DNA of 24,205 bases from Rhizobiales bacterium CCH10-E5 (GTDB lineage: Bacteria; Pseudomonadota; Alphaproteobacteria; Rhizobiales; Beijerinckiaceae). The translations under genes were made by a program, and so were the position numbers. The notes under the pieces are model-generated. The model saw only the letters and a list, made by a program, of their open reading frames with translations, made no database searches and had not been told where the DNA came from. This document shows positions 16,961 to 24,205 of this stretch, in pieces; the first letter of the stretch is position 1, and each line of letters begins with the position of its first letter. The stretch lies in assembly GCA_001556125.1 (NCBI GenBank), contig LSIG01000060.1, positions 1 to 24,205 of the forward strand, given 5' to 3'.

Positions 16961-17638
16961 TCAGCTCGCGCCGTTCATGCCTGCGCCGGAGGTCGCAAGA
17001 CCCGTGCGGAACAGCCGCGCGAATTCGGTGATGATCTCGTCGGGCGTATTGGGTCCACTTTCCCGGTACCAGAGCGGGATCCAATTGATAACGCCTAGGG
17101 CGAAGAGACCCGCGAGCTTAGGATTGCACGGCGCGATACTACCATCGGCAATACCGGACTCGATGAGCTGCGTCGTGGTGCGGCTGATCACGGCGCGCCG
17201 GTCGACCACTTCTGCCCGGTGCTTGGGTGTGAGGGAATCGACGTCGGTGAGAACCGGGCAGGTACCGAAATCGCCGAAGATGCCCTGCATGTAGCGGCGC
17301 AGATAGACGATGAGCTTCTCGAAACCGTCTCCGTAATGCGCCTCTGCCAGCGCAAGCCCGGCCTGGCCGTGGTCCATGGCGAGTTGGTGGCACTCGTAGA
17401 GGATATCCTGCTTGCTGCGGAAGTACTGGTAAAGCGTCGGCTTCGAGACGCCGAGCGCGCCCGCGACATCGTCCATGGAGGTGTTGGCGAAGCCGCGCCG
17501 ATTGAACGCTGACGCCGCAACCCGCAGCACGGCCTCGCGCTTGAGGCGTCGCTGTTCCTCACGATCGAAAGCAAGAAGCGTCCGTTCGTCGGACTGCGTT
17601 GAGAATGCAGTCTCCACCTGTGGAATCTCCCGACTCAC
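16961..17638 (-). CDS. TetR/AcrR family transcriptional regulator (225 aa)
   Basis: The N-terminal helix-turn-helix occupies about residues 34-80 and includes the recognition region SMDDVAGALGVSKPTLYQYF, a classic TetR signature. The C-terminal ligand domain is helical. The start is GTG at 17,638 with GGAGGG nine bases upstream. It is divergent from the acyl-CoA synthetase operon over 94 nt and precedes the quinone oxidoreductase gene by 11 nt. It most likely represses both directions and is released by a CoA thioester or free acid of the pathway, as is common for TetR regulators beside acyl-CoA genes. The ligand is inferred. A candidate operator is described separately. Confidence 0.9.
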   Translation of the reverse strand: MSREIPQVETAFSTQSDERTLLAFDREEQRRLKREAVLRVAASAFNRRGFANTSMDDVAGALGVSKPTLYQYFRSKQDILYECHQLAMDHGQAGLALAEAHYGDGFEKLIVYLRRYMQGIFGDFGTCPVLTDVDSLTPKHRAEVVDRRAVISRTTTQLIESGIADGSIAPCNPKLAGLFALGVINWIPLWYRESGPNTPDEIITEFARLFRTGLATSGAGMNGAS

Positions 17639-17662
17639 GCGAAATCACCCTCCCCCGGCAGC

Positions 17663-17715
17663 TTGCAAGGCAGGAAAAGAATAGCTAGCCTAACTCAAAA
17701 GTAAACGAACTTACT
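17663..17715. promoter_or_regulatory. Divergent promoter region with candidate TetR operator
   Basis: An inverted repeat AGTAA-N6-TTACT lies at 17,700-17,715. On the minus strand a TATTCT -10 (17,683-17,678) stands 17 nt from GTTTAC (17,706-17,701), which overlaps the repeat. On the plus strand TTGCAA (17,663-17,668) and TAGCCT (17,686-17,691) are 17 nt apart. The repeat would thus block the -35 of tetR and the start region of the plus-strand operon. A GCTAGC palindrome at 17,684-17,689 is a second, weaker candidate site. All elements are by eye. Confidence 0.4.
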
Positions 17716-17732
17716 GGGGAGTAGGAAGCGCT

Positions 17733-19253
17733 ATGAACCTCGCAGCGCTGATCGCAACCGTCGCAAGGCGGTTGCCGCAGGCACCAGCGGTCACCGACCG
17801 CGGTATGACTGTCCCCTATGGTGATTTCTGCTCGCGCGCCTTTCGCATAGCAGGCTCGCTGCGCGCCAAAGGCCTTCGGCCGGGTGATCGCGTTGCCCTG
17901 GCCATGGAGAATTGCAGCGGTTTTCTGGACATGCTCGTCGCCTGCTGGACGGCAGGCCTGTGCGCCGTGCCCGTGAACGCCAAACTGCACGCCCGCGAAG
18001 TCGAGCACATCGTTCGCGATTCTGGCGCAAGGCTACTCGTTACCACGCCCGGCCTTGTCGACGCTCTCGCGCCTCTGGGAGCGGTCGTCGAGGATCTCAT
18101 GGCGGTCATCTGCACAGGCACGAGGGAGTTCAATAGCCTCGACCAGGGCGATGAAATCGCCCCGCACCCCGCAAGCCCCAAGGATCTTGCATGGATCTTC
18201 TACACGAGTGGCACCACGGGCCGGCCGAAGGGCGCCATGCTCAGCCACGACAACCTACTGTTCATGTGCCATGCCTATTATGCAGATATCGATGCGCTCG
18301 ATCATCGAGACGTGAAGCTGCACACAGGGCCGCTTTCCCACGCCTCCGGCCTCTACGCACTGCCGCATCTTCTCAAGGGCGCCCATCAGGTCGTATTACC
18401 CGGCTTCGACATTACAGCGATCGCCGACGCGCTCGAGACCTACTCCAATGTCACCATGTTCGCGGCGCCGACCATGCTGACCCGACTTGTCCACTCGCCG
18501 AGTGCGGGGCACCTCAGGGTCGATAACCTCAAGACCATCTATTACGGCGGTGGCCCCATGTACGTCGCCGATCTCAAGCGCGCGCTCGAGATCTTCGGAC
18601 CCCGCCTCTACCAGATCTACGGCCAGGGCGAGTCGCCCATGACCATCACTGGCCTCGACAAGGCTATGCACGCTAGGCCCTGGTCATCGGACGATCTTCG
18701 CAGTTGTGGCGTCGCCCGCACCGGTGTCGGGGTGCGGGTGGTGGACGATGAGGACCGGGATCTGCCGCCCGGCGAGATCGGCGAGGTCATCACCGCCAGC
18801 AACTGCGTGATGGGGGGCTACTGGAACAATCCAAAGGCTAGCACAGAGGCTCTACGCGGCGGCTGGCTGCACACGGGCGATCTCGGCAGCCTCGACCCAC
18901 AGGGGTTCCTCACCCTAAGGGACCGATCCAAGGACATGATCATCAGCGGAGGCAGCAACATCTATCCTCGCGAAATTGAGGAGGTGCTGCTGCGCCATCC
19001 CGATCTTGTGGAGGTCTCGGTGGTAGGCCGGCCCCACCCCGAATGGGGCGAAGAGGTCGTCGCCTTCGCCGTGGTCAGCCCCGATAAGGTGGTAGACGCA
19101 GGCACCCTTGATGCCCTGTGCCTTGACCACATCGCCCGCTTCAAGCGGCCGAAATCATACCGCTTTGTCGAGAGCCTGCCAAAAAACAACTACGGCAAGG
19201 TTCTCAAGACTGAACTGCGCGCCAGGTTGGACGCAGAGTCGGGGAAGGGCTGA
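17733..19253 (+). CDS. Acyl-CoA synthetase / AMP-dependent ligase (506 aa)
   Basis: An ANL-superfamily adenylating enzyme that activates a carboxylic acid to an acyl-AMP and then an acyl-CoA. The P-loop YTSGTTGRPKG is at residues 157-167. The A5 motif reads YGQGESPMT, and GWLHTGDLG at 377-385 carries the ribose-binding Asp383. The hinge region SKDMIISGGSNIYP follows, and the C-terminal catalytic lysine is Lys489 in NYGKVLK. Length is typical for FadD- or CaiC-like ligases. There is no signal or membrane segment, so it is cytoplasmic. The ATG at 17,733 has AGGAAG nearby upstream. It is the first gene of the plus-strand operon and is followed after 1 nt by the thiolase. The substrate (medium chain, aromatic or side-chain acid) cannot be decided from sequence. 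Confidence 0.92.
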   Translation: MNLAALIATVARRLPQAPAVTDRGMTVPYGDFCSRAFRIAGSLRAKGLRPGDRVALAMENCSGFLDMLVACWTAGLCAVPVNAKLHAREVEHIVRDSGARLLVTTPGLVDALAPLGAVVEDLMAVICTGTREFNSLDQGDEIAPHPASPKDLAWIFYTSGTTGRPKGAMLSHDNLLFMCHAYYADIDALDHRDVKLHTGPLSHASGLYALPHLLKGAHQVVLPGFDITAIADALETYSNVTMFAAPTMLTRLVHSPSAGHLRVDNLKTIYYGGGPMYVADLKRALEIFGPRLYQIYGQGESPMTITGLDKAMHARPWSSDDLRSCGVARTGVGVRVVDDEDRDLPPGEIGEVITASNCVMGGYWNNPKASTEALRGGWLHTGDLGSLDPQGFLTLRDRSKDMIISGGSNIYPREIEEVLLRHPDLVEVSVVGRPHPEWGEEVVAFAVVSPDKVVDAGTLDALCLDHIARFKRPKSYRFVESLPKNNYGKVLKTELRARLDAESGKG

Positions 19254-19254
19254 A

Positions 19255-20418
19255 ATGCGCAAGGTTATCGTCGCCGGCATTGGCTCAACGAGCTTCGGCC
19301 GCCACTCGGATACCGCCATCGAGGTGCTCGCGATCCGCGCTGCCGATGCTGCGATCCGCGAAACTGGCCTCGATCGGAAAGAGATCGGAGCCGTCTACCT
19401 TGGCAATTTCGTCGCCGGGCCGCTTGTGGGCCAGGAGGTCCTCGCGGGGCTCGTGGCGGACGGGCTCGGCCTTGCTCAGGTCCCCTGCACGAAGGTGGAG
19501 GGCGCGTGCGCATCCGGCGGCATCGCCTTTCGCCATGCCTATTTGGCGATCGCGAGCGGTATGTGCGACGTGGCCCTCGCGGTCGGTGTCGAAAAAATGA
19601 CCCACGCAGACAACCCCGCGGTCACGGCGGCACTCAACTGCGCCATGGACAATCGTACTGACGGGGTCAGCGGGCTCACGTTCCCAGGCCTGTTCGGCTT
19701 CGCGTGGAAACTGCACGAGCAGCGCTACGGCACCACGAGGTCCGATGTCTCGGCCGTGGTGCGAAAGAACAAAGCAAACGGTTTAAAAAACCCACTCGCG
19801 CAGATGGGTGCCGTGATCGGCGAGGACGAGATCATACAATCGCCCCTGATCTGCGATCCTCTGCGCCTGTTCGACTGCTGTCCTGTCAGTGACGGCGCGG
19901 CAGCGGTGGTGCTGGTGGCGGCGGATCGCGTTGCCGATCTCGCCTGCGCCGGTGTCGAAGTTCTGGCCTCGATACAGACGCGCGGCAACGCCCGCATCGC
20001 CGGTCATGCCGATCTCTGCAGCTTCGACGCCACGGTTGCCGCCGCCCAGCGCGCCTTTGCCATGGCAGGGATCGCGCCGGGCGACGTGGATTTCGTGGAA
20101 CTCCATGATTGCTTCTCCATTGCCGAGATCGTTGATTCCGAGGACCTTGGCGTGATCCCGCGCGGCCAGGGGGCGATTTGGGCACGCGAGGGACGTACGG
20201 CGGTGGGCGGCAACTTGCCTATCAATCCGAGCGGTGGACTTCTCGCCAAGGGCCATCCCGTCGGCGCCACGGGCATAGGCCAGATTTATGAGACGGTACT
20301 GCAATTGCGCGGCACGCACCCGAACCAGGTCGTGGGCGCCCAGATCGGCCTGACCCATAATCTCGGCGGCACGGGTGTAGCCTGCACCGTCAACATTTTG
20401 AGGCGCGCCGATGCCTGA
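19255..20418 (+). CDS. SCP-x-type thiolase / acetyl-CoA acetyltransferase family protein (387 aa)
   Basis: A thiolase-fold enzyme with nucleophile Cys85 in GACASGG, His284 in the HDCF motif that replaces NEAF in the SCP-x/lipid-transfer subclass, His334 in GHPVGATG, and Cys377 near the end in GGTGVAC. All catalytic residues are present. The start is the ATG at 19,255, two bases after the synthetase stop; a longer frame from 19,108 lies inside the synthetase gene and was rejected. SCP-x-type thiolases usually work with a small DUF35 OB-fold protein, which is exactly the next gene, overlapping by 8 nt. The expected reaction is thiolytic cleavage of a 3-ketoacyl-CoA, or an aldol-type retro-cleavage as in steroid side-chain degradation. 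Which of the two is uncertain. Confidence 0.9.
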   Translation: MRKVIVAGIGSTSFGRHSDTAIEVLAIRAADAAIRETGLDRKEIGAVYLGNFVAGPLVGQEVLAGLVADGLGLAQVPCTKVEGACASGGIAFRHAYLAIASGMCDVALAVGVEKMTHADNPAVTAALNCAMDNRTDGVSGLTFPGLFGFAWKLHEQRYGTTRSDVSAVVRKNKANGLKNPLAQMGAVIGEDEIIQSPLICDPLRLFDCCPVSDGAAAVVLVAADRVADLACAGVEVLASIQTRGNARIAGHADLCSFDATVAAAQRAFAMAGIAPGDVDFVELHDCFSIAEIVDSEDLGVIPRGQGAIWAREGRTAVGGNLPINPSGGLLAKGHPVGATGIGQIYETVLQLRGTHPNQVVGAQIGLTHNLGGTGVACTVNILRRADA

Positions 20419-20758
20419 GACACTGGCGCCAGAAGTTCCTACCCTCGACGTTCTGCGCTGTGAGGATTGCGGGCGCCTCGATCCTGGCCCGCGTGAGCTG
20501 TGCGCCGCCTGCGCTAGTTCCCGGCTCCTCCACCATCGCGTGGACGGTTTGGGCACGCTGATATCCTGGACTGTAATTCGCCGCGCGCCCACCCGCTTTA
20601 GGGCCGAGGCGCCCTACGCAATCGCCGTGGTCGATCTCGATGGTGGTGTGCGCATAACCGGCCGGCTGCCCTCGGGAGAAGAGCCGGAGCCTGGCTCTCG
20701 CGTGATGCTCCTCGAGGTCCGCGACCAGATCCCCTATTTCACGAAAGGTGCGACATGA
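20411..20758 (+). CDS. DUF35 Zn-ribbon OB-fold protein, thiolase partner (115 aa)
   Basis: The N-terminal rubredoxin-like zinc ribbon has Cys17, Cys20, Cys31 and Cys34, followed by an OB-fold with GTLISWTVI and PYAIAVVDLDGG strands. Such proteins form complexes with SCP-x-type thiolases and similar acyl-CoA enzymes. The ATG overlaps the end of the thiolase gene by 8 nt and the stop overlaps the hydratase start as ATGA, which supports stoichiometric production. It is not itself a known catalyst; it probably stabilises the thiolase or channels the acyl-CoA. Confidence 0.88.
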   Translation: MPETLAPEVPTLDVLRCEDCGRLDPGPRELCAACASSRLLHHRVDGLGTLISWTVIRRAPTRFRAEAPYAIAVVDLDGGVRITGRLPSGEEPEPGSRVMLLEVRDQIPYFTKGAT

Positions 20759-21552
20759 GCTCAGACATCCTCGTCGAGAACCATGGTCCCGTTCGGCTGA
20801 TTAAGATCAACCGGCCGGATAAGATGAACTCCCTCGATTTTGGAGCCAACGACGCGCTGGTCGAGGCCTTCCGCGCGTTCGACGATGACGGTGACGCGAG
20901 GGTGGCCGTGGTCACGGGCGCGGGCGCGAAAAGCTTCTGCGCGGGCGCGGACCTCAAGACCTATACGATGGACTTTGCTAACCGTCCCGCGCCCGAGTTT
21001 CGGAAGCGCTACACCGACGGCCCTGGCTTCGGCGGCATCACACGCAACATGGATATCGGCAAGCCCATTGTGGCCGCCGTGAACGGCTTCGCGATTTCCG
21101 GTGGCTTCGAACTCGCGCTGGCCTGCGACATCCGCTTCTGCTCACCCAACGCCGAATTCGCGCTCCAGGACGTGAAATGGGGTTTCCACGCTTGCGACGG
21201 CGGCCTGATCCGCCTGCCCCAGATCGTTGGACTCGGCCACGCCATGGAGATCGTGCTCTCGGGCGAGCGGATCGGGGCCGACCACGCCTACCGCATCGGT
21301 CTCGTCAACCGCGTGTATGAGCCGAACGTGCTGGTCGAGAAAACGCTCGAATATGCGCAACTTCTTGCGCAGCGCGCGCCCCTCGCCCAGCGTTTGGCCA
21401 AGGATGTTATGAAGCGCTCCGTCGGCTTGCCAATGGACGAGGCTCTGCGCCTCGAATCCCGCTCATTCTACGATCTGGGCCGCACGCAGGACCTAGCCGA
21501 AGGCACAACGGCTTTCAGCGAAAAGAGGAACGCCAGATTTCAGGGCCGCTGA
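20755..21552 (+). CDS. Enoyl-CoA hydratase/isomerase (crotonase) family protein (265 aa)
   Basis: Crotonase fold with oxyanion-hole segments AKSFCAGADL (about residues 58-67) and NGFAISGGFELALACD (110-125). Glu119 in GGFELA corresponds to rat hydratase Glu144. The position of the second catalytic glutamate (Glu164 in rat) is Asp139 (QDVKWG), 20 residues later, so classical hydratase activity is uncertain. Dienoyl-CoA isomerases also use a Glu/Asp pair. The usual GGTQRL loop reads CDGGLIRLP. The ATG overlaps the stop of the DUF35 gene. It completes a set of CoA ligase, hydratase or isomerase, and thiolase. The enzyme is cytoplasmic; the substrate is unknown. Confidence 0.9.
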   Translation: MSSDILVENHGPVRLIKINRPDKMNSLDFGANDALVEAFRAFDDDGDARVAVVTGAGAKSFCAGADLKTYTMDFANRPAPEFRKRYTDGPGFGGITRNMDIGKPIVAAVNGFAISGGFELALACDIRFCSPNAEFALQDVKWGFHACDGGLIRLPQIVGLGHAMEIVLSGERIGADHAYRIGLVNRVYEPNVLVEKTLEYAQLLAQRAPLAQRLAKDVMKRSVGLPMDEALRLESRSFYDLGRTQDLAEGTTAFSEKRNARFQGR

Positions 21553-21601
21553 ATGTCCTGAACGCCTCCAACCACAAAAACCATAAGGGAGAGACAACGC
21601 C

Positions 21602-22738
21602 ATGAGAACGCAAGTCAGGACGACGATTTTGGGCCTCACCATGGTCCTCGCCATGGGCGGCACCGCCCTCGCGCAGCAATCGGTGAAAGTCGGCGTGGTC
21701 CAAGGTCTGAGCGGCCCGCCGGCGATCACAGATTTTGGCGAATCCTACCTCCAGGGCGTACGGCTGGCACTTAAGGATTATGAGGCGCGTGGTGGCAAGA
21801 CCAAGATTGAGCTGATCGTCTATGACGACGAGGCCAATCCGCAGCGTGCTGTCTCGGTGGTCCAGCGCCTCATCCAGAACGACGGTGTTCCCGCCGTGAT
21901 AGGCACGGTGAGCAGCGGCAACGTGTTGGCCTTCGCGCCAATCCTCCAGCGCGCAGGGATTCCGCTCATCGCCGGCCCTTCCATCGCCACCAACATTACG
22001 ACGCAGTTCCTCGACCAGAAGCCGAGCTTCATCTTCCGCTGTTCGATGGTGGAGAAGTTCCAGATCGATGCAATGCTCGACTGGGCGGCGAAGAATTTCG
22101 AAAAGGTCGGTCTCGTTCACTCCACGACAGGCTACGGCAACGTCGCCGCCAAAGAGCTCCAAGACGGGATGAAGGCTCGCAACAAGGAACTAGCCGCGAT
22201 CGAGGCAGTGGCGCCGGGTGTCAACGACCTGACGCCGCAGATGATCAAGATGCGCGACGCCGGGGCAAAGCTTGTCTTCAACTTCCACGAGAGTTTTGAG
22301 CTGATCTACCGGCCGATGGCGCGCCTCGACTATCGCCCCACGATCGCCGGAAACTGGGGACTGTCGTCCCAGAAGGTCGAGCAAATCGTCGGGCGTGAAG
22401 CACTTGAGGGAACGGTTATGGGTCAGGCGCTCGACCTCGGTGCACCCAAGCCCAAGGCATTCGACGAGCGTATGAAGGCCGAGTACGGCGCCGCCTATCG
22501 CTGGCCCGTCGTCGCTGCGCTAGGCTACGACGCGGGGCAAATCATGTTTACGGCTGTCGACAAGGTCGGCAAGTCTGATCCGAAGGCAATCCGCGACGCT
22601 ATCGAGAACATTGATGGCATCGACGCAATTTCCGCTACGCCCGCCAAGCCTTTCAGCTCAACTGATCACGAGTGCCTCGACAAGGAGCACGTCTTCCTCG
22701 GCGTCTGGAAAAACGGCGCCGTCGTCCGCCTCCAGTAA
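21602..22738 (+). CDS. Branched-chain amino acid ABC transporter substrate-binding protein, LivJ-like (378 aa)
   Basis: Begins with a signal peptide: MRTQVRTT followed by a hydrophobic core and AxA-type ALA, with cleavage probably after residue 24. The mature part follows the periplasmic binding protein type 1 pattern: KVGVVQGLSGPPA at its start, then DYEARGGKTKIELIVYDDEANPQ and GTVSSGNVLAFAPILQRAGIPLI. GGGAGAG (21,583-21,590 area) gives a clear ribosome binding site. It sits 49 nt after the crotonase gene and 82 nt before livH, so it belongs to the operon. Such proteins near CoA-ligase genes often bind aromatic or aliphatic acids rather than leucine, so the cargo is likely the acid fed into this pathway (inference). 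Confidence 0.9.
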   Translation: MRTQVRTTILGLTMVLAMGGTALAQQSVKVGVVQGLSGPPAITDFGESYLQGVRLALKDYEARGGKTKIELIVYDDEANPQRAVSVVQRLIQNDGVPAVIGTVSSGNVLAFAPILQRAGIPLIAGPSIATNITTQFLDQKPSFIFRCSMVEKFQIDAMLDWAAKNFEKVGLVHSTTGYGNVAAKELQDGMKARNKELAAIEAVAPGVNDLTPQMIKMRDAGAKLVFNFHESFELIYRPMARLDYRPTIAGNWGLSSQKVEQIVGREALEGTVMGQALDLGAPKPKAFDERMKAEYGAAYRWPVVAALGYDAGQIMFTAVDKVGKSDPKAIRDAIENIDGIDAISATPAKPFSSTDHECLDKEHVFLGVWKNGAVVRLQ

Positions 22739-22748
22739 TGGCAATCGC

Positions 22749-22783
22749 GCCTCGCGGCGGCGGTTCTCCGGCCGCCGCGAGGC
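22749..22783 (+). other. GC-rich stem-loop between the binding-protein and livH genes
   Basis: GCCTCGCGGCGG (22,749-22,760) pairs perfectly with CCGCCGCGAGGC (22,772-22,783), and one further C-G pair extends the stem to 13 bp with a 9-nt loop. No long T tract follows (TTCCCCC only), so it is more likely a transcript-stabilising or attenuating element that raises binding-protein over permease levels than a full terminator. Confidence 0.6.
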
Positions 22784-22820
22784 TTCCCCCAGTTCGAGTG
22801 CAGCAAGGGCGACCCCGGCC

Positions 22821-23717
22821 GTGACACTGACCAATATCTTGCAATTGCTCGTTAGCGGGGTCGCCATGGGAGCGATCTACACGCTTACGGCAAAGGGGCT
22901 GTTTATTGCCCATCTCGCGACGCACCGAGTCAATTTCGGGCAAGGCGACTTCCTGATGGTTGGTGCCTTCATTTCCATGGCGCTCCTGCTCGCGGGCATC
23001 CCGGTGATCCTCGTCATGATCATCGTCGTGATCAGCATGGGTCTTCTTGGACTTATCCTCGAGCGGATCGCGATCCGTCCCCTCGACAAGCTCGGCGACC
23101 GCTCCGCCGCCTATTCTTGGGTCCTCACCACGGCTGGCGTCGCGCTGATCCTTCAGAACGTCGTCGAACTCGTCTGGGGCAAGTCGGCGCAATACTCCCC
23201 ACCGGTCTTCTCCGGTACGCGTAACAACGTCATGCATGTCATGGGCGTTGGCATCTTCGTCGAGGAAGCGGCCATTATTATGGTCGCATTTTGCGTCGTA
23301 GGCGCGCTCTATTGGTTCCTGTTCGCGTCGCGCTGGGGCAAGGCGGTTTATGCCGTCGCCTTCAACCCGGAAGCCGCGCAACTCCTAGGTGTCGACGTGC
23401 GCGGCGTCATTGTGCTCGTATTTGTAATTGCCTCCGTCCTGGCCGGCATTTCAGGCGTACTCATCGGGCCGCTAGTCTCGCTGCACCCGCATATCGGCCT
23501 GATCTTCACGATCAAAGCGCTAGCAGTGGCTTCCCTCGGCGGCTTTTCCAACCCTGTGGGCATTCTAATTGGCGGGCTCCTGTTCGGGGTGGCAGAAGCT
23601 TTCGCAAACTATTGGGATAGCGCCTTCGGCGACCTTTATCCCCTTCTGTTCGTTCTGGCGACACTCGCCATCAAGCCTAGCGGTCTCTTCGGAGAGCGTT
23701 TGGCCGACGTGCGCTGA
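22821..23717 (+). CDS. livH: Branched-chain ABC transporter permease LivH (298 aa)
   Basis: A polytopic inner-membrane protein of the LivH family with about eight hydrophobic segments. It opens TLTNILQLLVSGVAMGAIY and carries the family motifs HRVNFGQGDFLMVGAF near residues 34-50, then NPEAAQLLGVDV and IKALAVASLGGFSNPVG in the second half. The GTG at 22,821 is chosen because family members start just there and AAGGG lies upstream. A longer frame beginning at 22,611 lies inside the binding-protein gene. Length is normal. The stop is 8 nt before livM. LivH pairs with LivM to form the channel; the two ATPase genes (livG, livF) are not in the window. Confidence 0.92.
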   Translation: MTLTNILQLLVSGVAMGAIYTLTAKGLFIAHLATHRVNFGQGDFLMVGAFISMALLLAGIPVILVMIIVVISMGLLGLILERIAIRPLDKLGDRSAAYSWVLTTAGVALILQNVVELVWGKSAQYSPPVFSGTRNNVMHVMGVGIFVEEAAIIMVAFCVVGALYWFLFASRWGKAVYAVAFNPEAAQLLGVDVRGVIVLVFVIASVLAGISGVLIGPLVSLHPHIGLIFTIKALAVASLGGFSNPVGILIGGLLFGVAEAFANYWDSAFGDLYPLLFVLATLAIKPSGLFGERLADVR

Positions 23718-23725
23718 GGCATCCT

Positions 23726-24166
23726 ATGGATCATCGCATCGGTTATCTGCTAGCAATCGCCGTCGCTGGTATCTTCCCGTTCGTCATGCCTAATAATTTC
23801 TTCGTTCATATCGGGCAGATATTCGCCTATACGGCGATCGCGGTGATTGGACTCAATCTCCTGCTTGGCCTGTCGGGCCAGATGTCGCTCGGCCACGGCG
23901 GTTTTTATGCGCTGGGCGCCTATGGTTCCGCTTTGCTCGCGGGGGGGCTCGGTTGGCCGCTCTTCGCGGCGATACCGGCGGGCGTGGGCGTGGCACTGCT
24001 GGCGGGCGTCCTCGTGGGTCTGATCTGCCTGAGGACGCGCGGCCTATATCTCGCCATGGCGACCCTCGCCTTCGGCTTCATCATCGAAATTGGCGCCCAG
24101 CGCTGGACCGCGCTGACGGGGGGAACGATGGGGCTGTTTGGCGTGCCGCAGTGTGCACGGCGGTGA
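23726..24166 (+). pseudogene. livM: LivM permease, truncated at its C-terminus
   Basis: The start ATG at 23,726 follows livH by 8 nt. The first 140 residues are typical LivM, with VIGLNLLLGLSGQMSLGHG near residues 40-58, FYALGAYGSALLA after it, and RWTALTGGTMGLFGVP at the end. After GVP the frame reads QCARR and stops, whereas LivM proteins are usually 300-350 residues with several more membrane helices. The break coincides with the start of sequence resembling an insertion-element end. The product cannot form a complete channel half, so transport by this system is probably lost in this copy unless another LivM substitutes. The rest of livM may lie beyond the window on the far side of the insertion. 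Confidence 0.75.
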
Positions 24167-24205
24167 GAAAACCATCCAGTGGAGCGCCGGCGTTTGTGCC
24201 GGCGC
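24152..24205 (+). mobile_element. Putative insertion-sequence end interrupting livM (partial)
   Basis: Homology of the livM frame ends abruptly and is followed by TGTGCACGGCGGTGAGAAAA, a TGT-starting end of the style seen in IS21-like elements. A perfect 8-bp inverted repeat GCGCCGGC (24,184-24,191) / GCCGGCGC (24,198-24,205) with a 6-nt loop closes the window. No transposase is visible because the window ends here, so the family is a guess. Confidence 0.4.

Noticed and set aside
16950..17084. Upstream extension of the oxidoreductase frame
   Set aside because: It overlaps the TetR gene; the MDR family starts near MRAAV and a ribosome binding site precedes the ATG at 16,949.
19108..19254. Upstream extension of the thiolase frame
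   Set aside because: It overlaps the end of the acyl-CoA synthetase including its catalytic lysine region; the thiolase family start matches the ATG at 19,255.
22611..22820. Upstream extension of the LivH frame
   Set aside because: It lies inside the binding-protein gene and the stem-loop; the translation is Ser/Arg-rich and not membrane-like.
24151..24205. Group II intron 5' end (GTGTG start) in livM
   Set aside because: Only the first five bases fit; no typical continuation of domain I is visible, and an insertion-sequence end explains it as well or better.
1..24205. CRISPR array, tRNA or rRNA genes
   Set aside because: No regularly spaced direct repeats, cloverleaf-like sequence or rRNA-like conserved blocks were noticed on either strand.

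Overview
This is a GC-rich window (roughly 63-65% by eye) with dense, overlapping operons. It has a LivJ/LivH/LivM-type branched-chain transporter, a TetR-controlled acyl-CoA pathway and an IS3-family remnant, which together suggest a soil or rhizosphere proteobacterium, most likely an alphaproteobacterium. No rRNA, tRNA or CRISPR array was seen, so taxonomy stays an inference.

Region 1 (1-15,421) is a defence-type island in two convergent transcription units that meet with a 4-nt gap at 8,038-8,041. On the plus strand, a 5'-truncated RecB-like/RNase H-like nuclease gene (3-1,673) is followed 1 nt later by a 2,120-aa double helicase (1,675-8,037). The N-terminal third of that helicase is an SF1 (Upf1/Dna2-like) helicase. 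The remainder is an SF2 helicase with a DEIH box, zinc-ribbon cysteines and a C-terminal cysteine cluster, resembling DpdJ. On the minus strand, four genes are linked by successive 4-nt ATGA overlaps: a RecQ-like helicase (DpdF-like), a small DpdG-like protein, a large P-loop ATPase (DpdH-like) and a helical small protein in the DpdI position. The order F-G-H-I plus a J-like helicase matches the restriction part of the Dpd system (7-deazaguanine DNA modification). The modification genes (dpdA/B/C, preQ0 synthesis) and dpdD/E/K are not in this window.

Region 2 (15,422-15,956) is an AT-richer spacer. It holds a weak promoter-like sequence for the dpdF operon, a 12-bp palindrome, and the C-terminal remnant of an IS3-family transposase. 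It marks the boundary between the island and the metabolic genes.

Region 3 (15,957-24,166) is a catabolic locus. A TetR regulator and a quinone-oxidoreductase-like enzyme (minus strand) diverge from a plus-strand operon encoding an acyl-CoA synthetase, an SCP-x-type thiolase, its DUF35 OB-fold partner, an enoyl-CoA hydratase/isomerase-family protein, and a LivJ-type binding protein with LivH and LivM permeases. The layout suggests uptake of a carboxylic acid, CoA activation and beta-oxidation-like shortening, under a TetR repressor with a candidate operator in the 94-nt divergent intergene. The livM gene is cut after about 140 codons by sequence that looks like an insertion-element end, and the window ends in a perfect GC-rich hairpin inside it.

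The most notable observation is the island architecture. A nuclease/RNase-H/SF1-helicase unit, which is usually one polypeptide, appears split, with its helicase half fused to a DpdJ-like helicase and placed tail-to-tail with a dpdF-G-H-I-type operon.
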